Shown here: one piece after another, positions 63,838 through 64,000 of the stretch | How positions within the stretch are numbered: position 1 is the first letter of the stretch | How the letters are laid out: the number at the start of each line of letters is the position of its first letter | From: Neocallimastix lanati (nom. inval.) | Lineage: Eukaryota; Neocallimastigomycota; Neocallimastigomycetes; Neocallimastigales; Neocallimastigaceae | Assembly: GCA_016946835.1 (NCBI GenBank) | Contig: JACVTC010000062.1 | Coordinates: forward strand, 247,001 to 311,000 | DNA length: 64,000 bases | Reading direction: 5' to 3' | The notes under the pieces: generated by a model | The model's database searches: none | Told to the model about the DNA's origin: nothing | The model's input: the letters and a program-made list of their open reading frames with translations, nothing else | Position numbers and translations under genes: made by a program

Positions 63838-64000
63838 TTTGTATATTTTTTTATTTTTTATTTTTTATTTTTTTTTTTATTTTATTTTATTTTATTTTTG
63901 AATGAGAATATCAACTTTTTTTTAAAAAAAAGAAAAGAAAAAAAAAAAAAAAAAATTAAATTTAAATTATATTTTAAATTAATAAAATAAAAAAAAAAAT
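63326..64000. other. AT-rich region at the right edge
   Basis: Long poly-T (about 63800-63830) and T/A blocks. Two small adjacent hairpins at 63529-63552 are the only structured item. No gene is seen. Confidence 0.5.

Overview
The window looks like nuclear DNA from an anaerobic gut fungus (Neocallimastigomycota). It is extremely AT-rich, with long poly-A/poly-T tracts, AAT/ATT microsatellites and 7-bp AT minisatellites. Its few genes are spliced with GT-AG introns. It carries a fungal-type 40S ribosomal protein S13 gene, two ankyrin-repeat genes of the style common in this phylum, and many decayed retroelements. Dictyostelium and Plasmodium share the base composition, but the ankyrin genes, the chromodomain Ty3/gypsy element and the S13 protein argue for a chytrid-grade fungus. 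The genus cannot be fixed from this sequence.

Layout. 0-34 kb is gene-bearing: a partial ankyrin gene (minus strand, running off the left edge), a dead LINE, an F-box gene (5.7-7.2 kb), RPS13 (14.4-15.1 kb), a MULE transposase relic (16.6-17.3 kb), a four-exon membrane-protein gene assembled here from its splice sites (18.2-19.5 kb), a second ankyrin gene (21.9-23.7 kb), two dead copia fragments (23.8-27.5 kb) and a PA-TM-RING ubiquitin ligase (32.2-33.4 kb). AT-rich minisatellite arrays lie between them.

35-55 kb is mostly retroelements: a nearly complete but broken Ty1/copia element with perfect 5-bp target duplications, an older minus-strand copia relic, a chromodomain Ty3/gypsy relic, two tRNA-like units, another copia relic, and a young non-coding LTR element. 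That last element carries the same 15-base primer-binding site as the copia element. The site matches the anticodon arm of tRNA-Lys(CUU), which suggests half-tRNA priming and mobilisation in trans. 55-64 kb holds one three-exon gene encoding a divergent USP-type deubiquitinase whose His box appears altered, followed by AT minisatellites.

The genes do not form an operon or pathway. Three of them (F-box, RING and USP-like) belong to ubiquitin biology, but they lie far apart and no functional link can be shown. The most interesting items are the copia/non-autonomous pair with its unusual primer site, the altered USP, a 33-bp-arm hairpin downstream of the RING gene, a 51-bp repeat present near two separate coding relics, and the polar minisatellite family.
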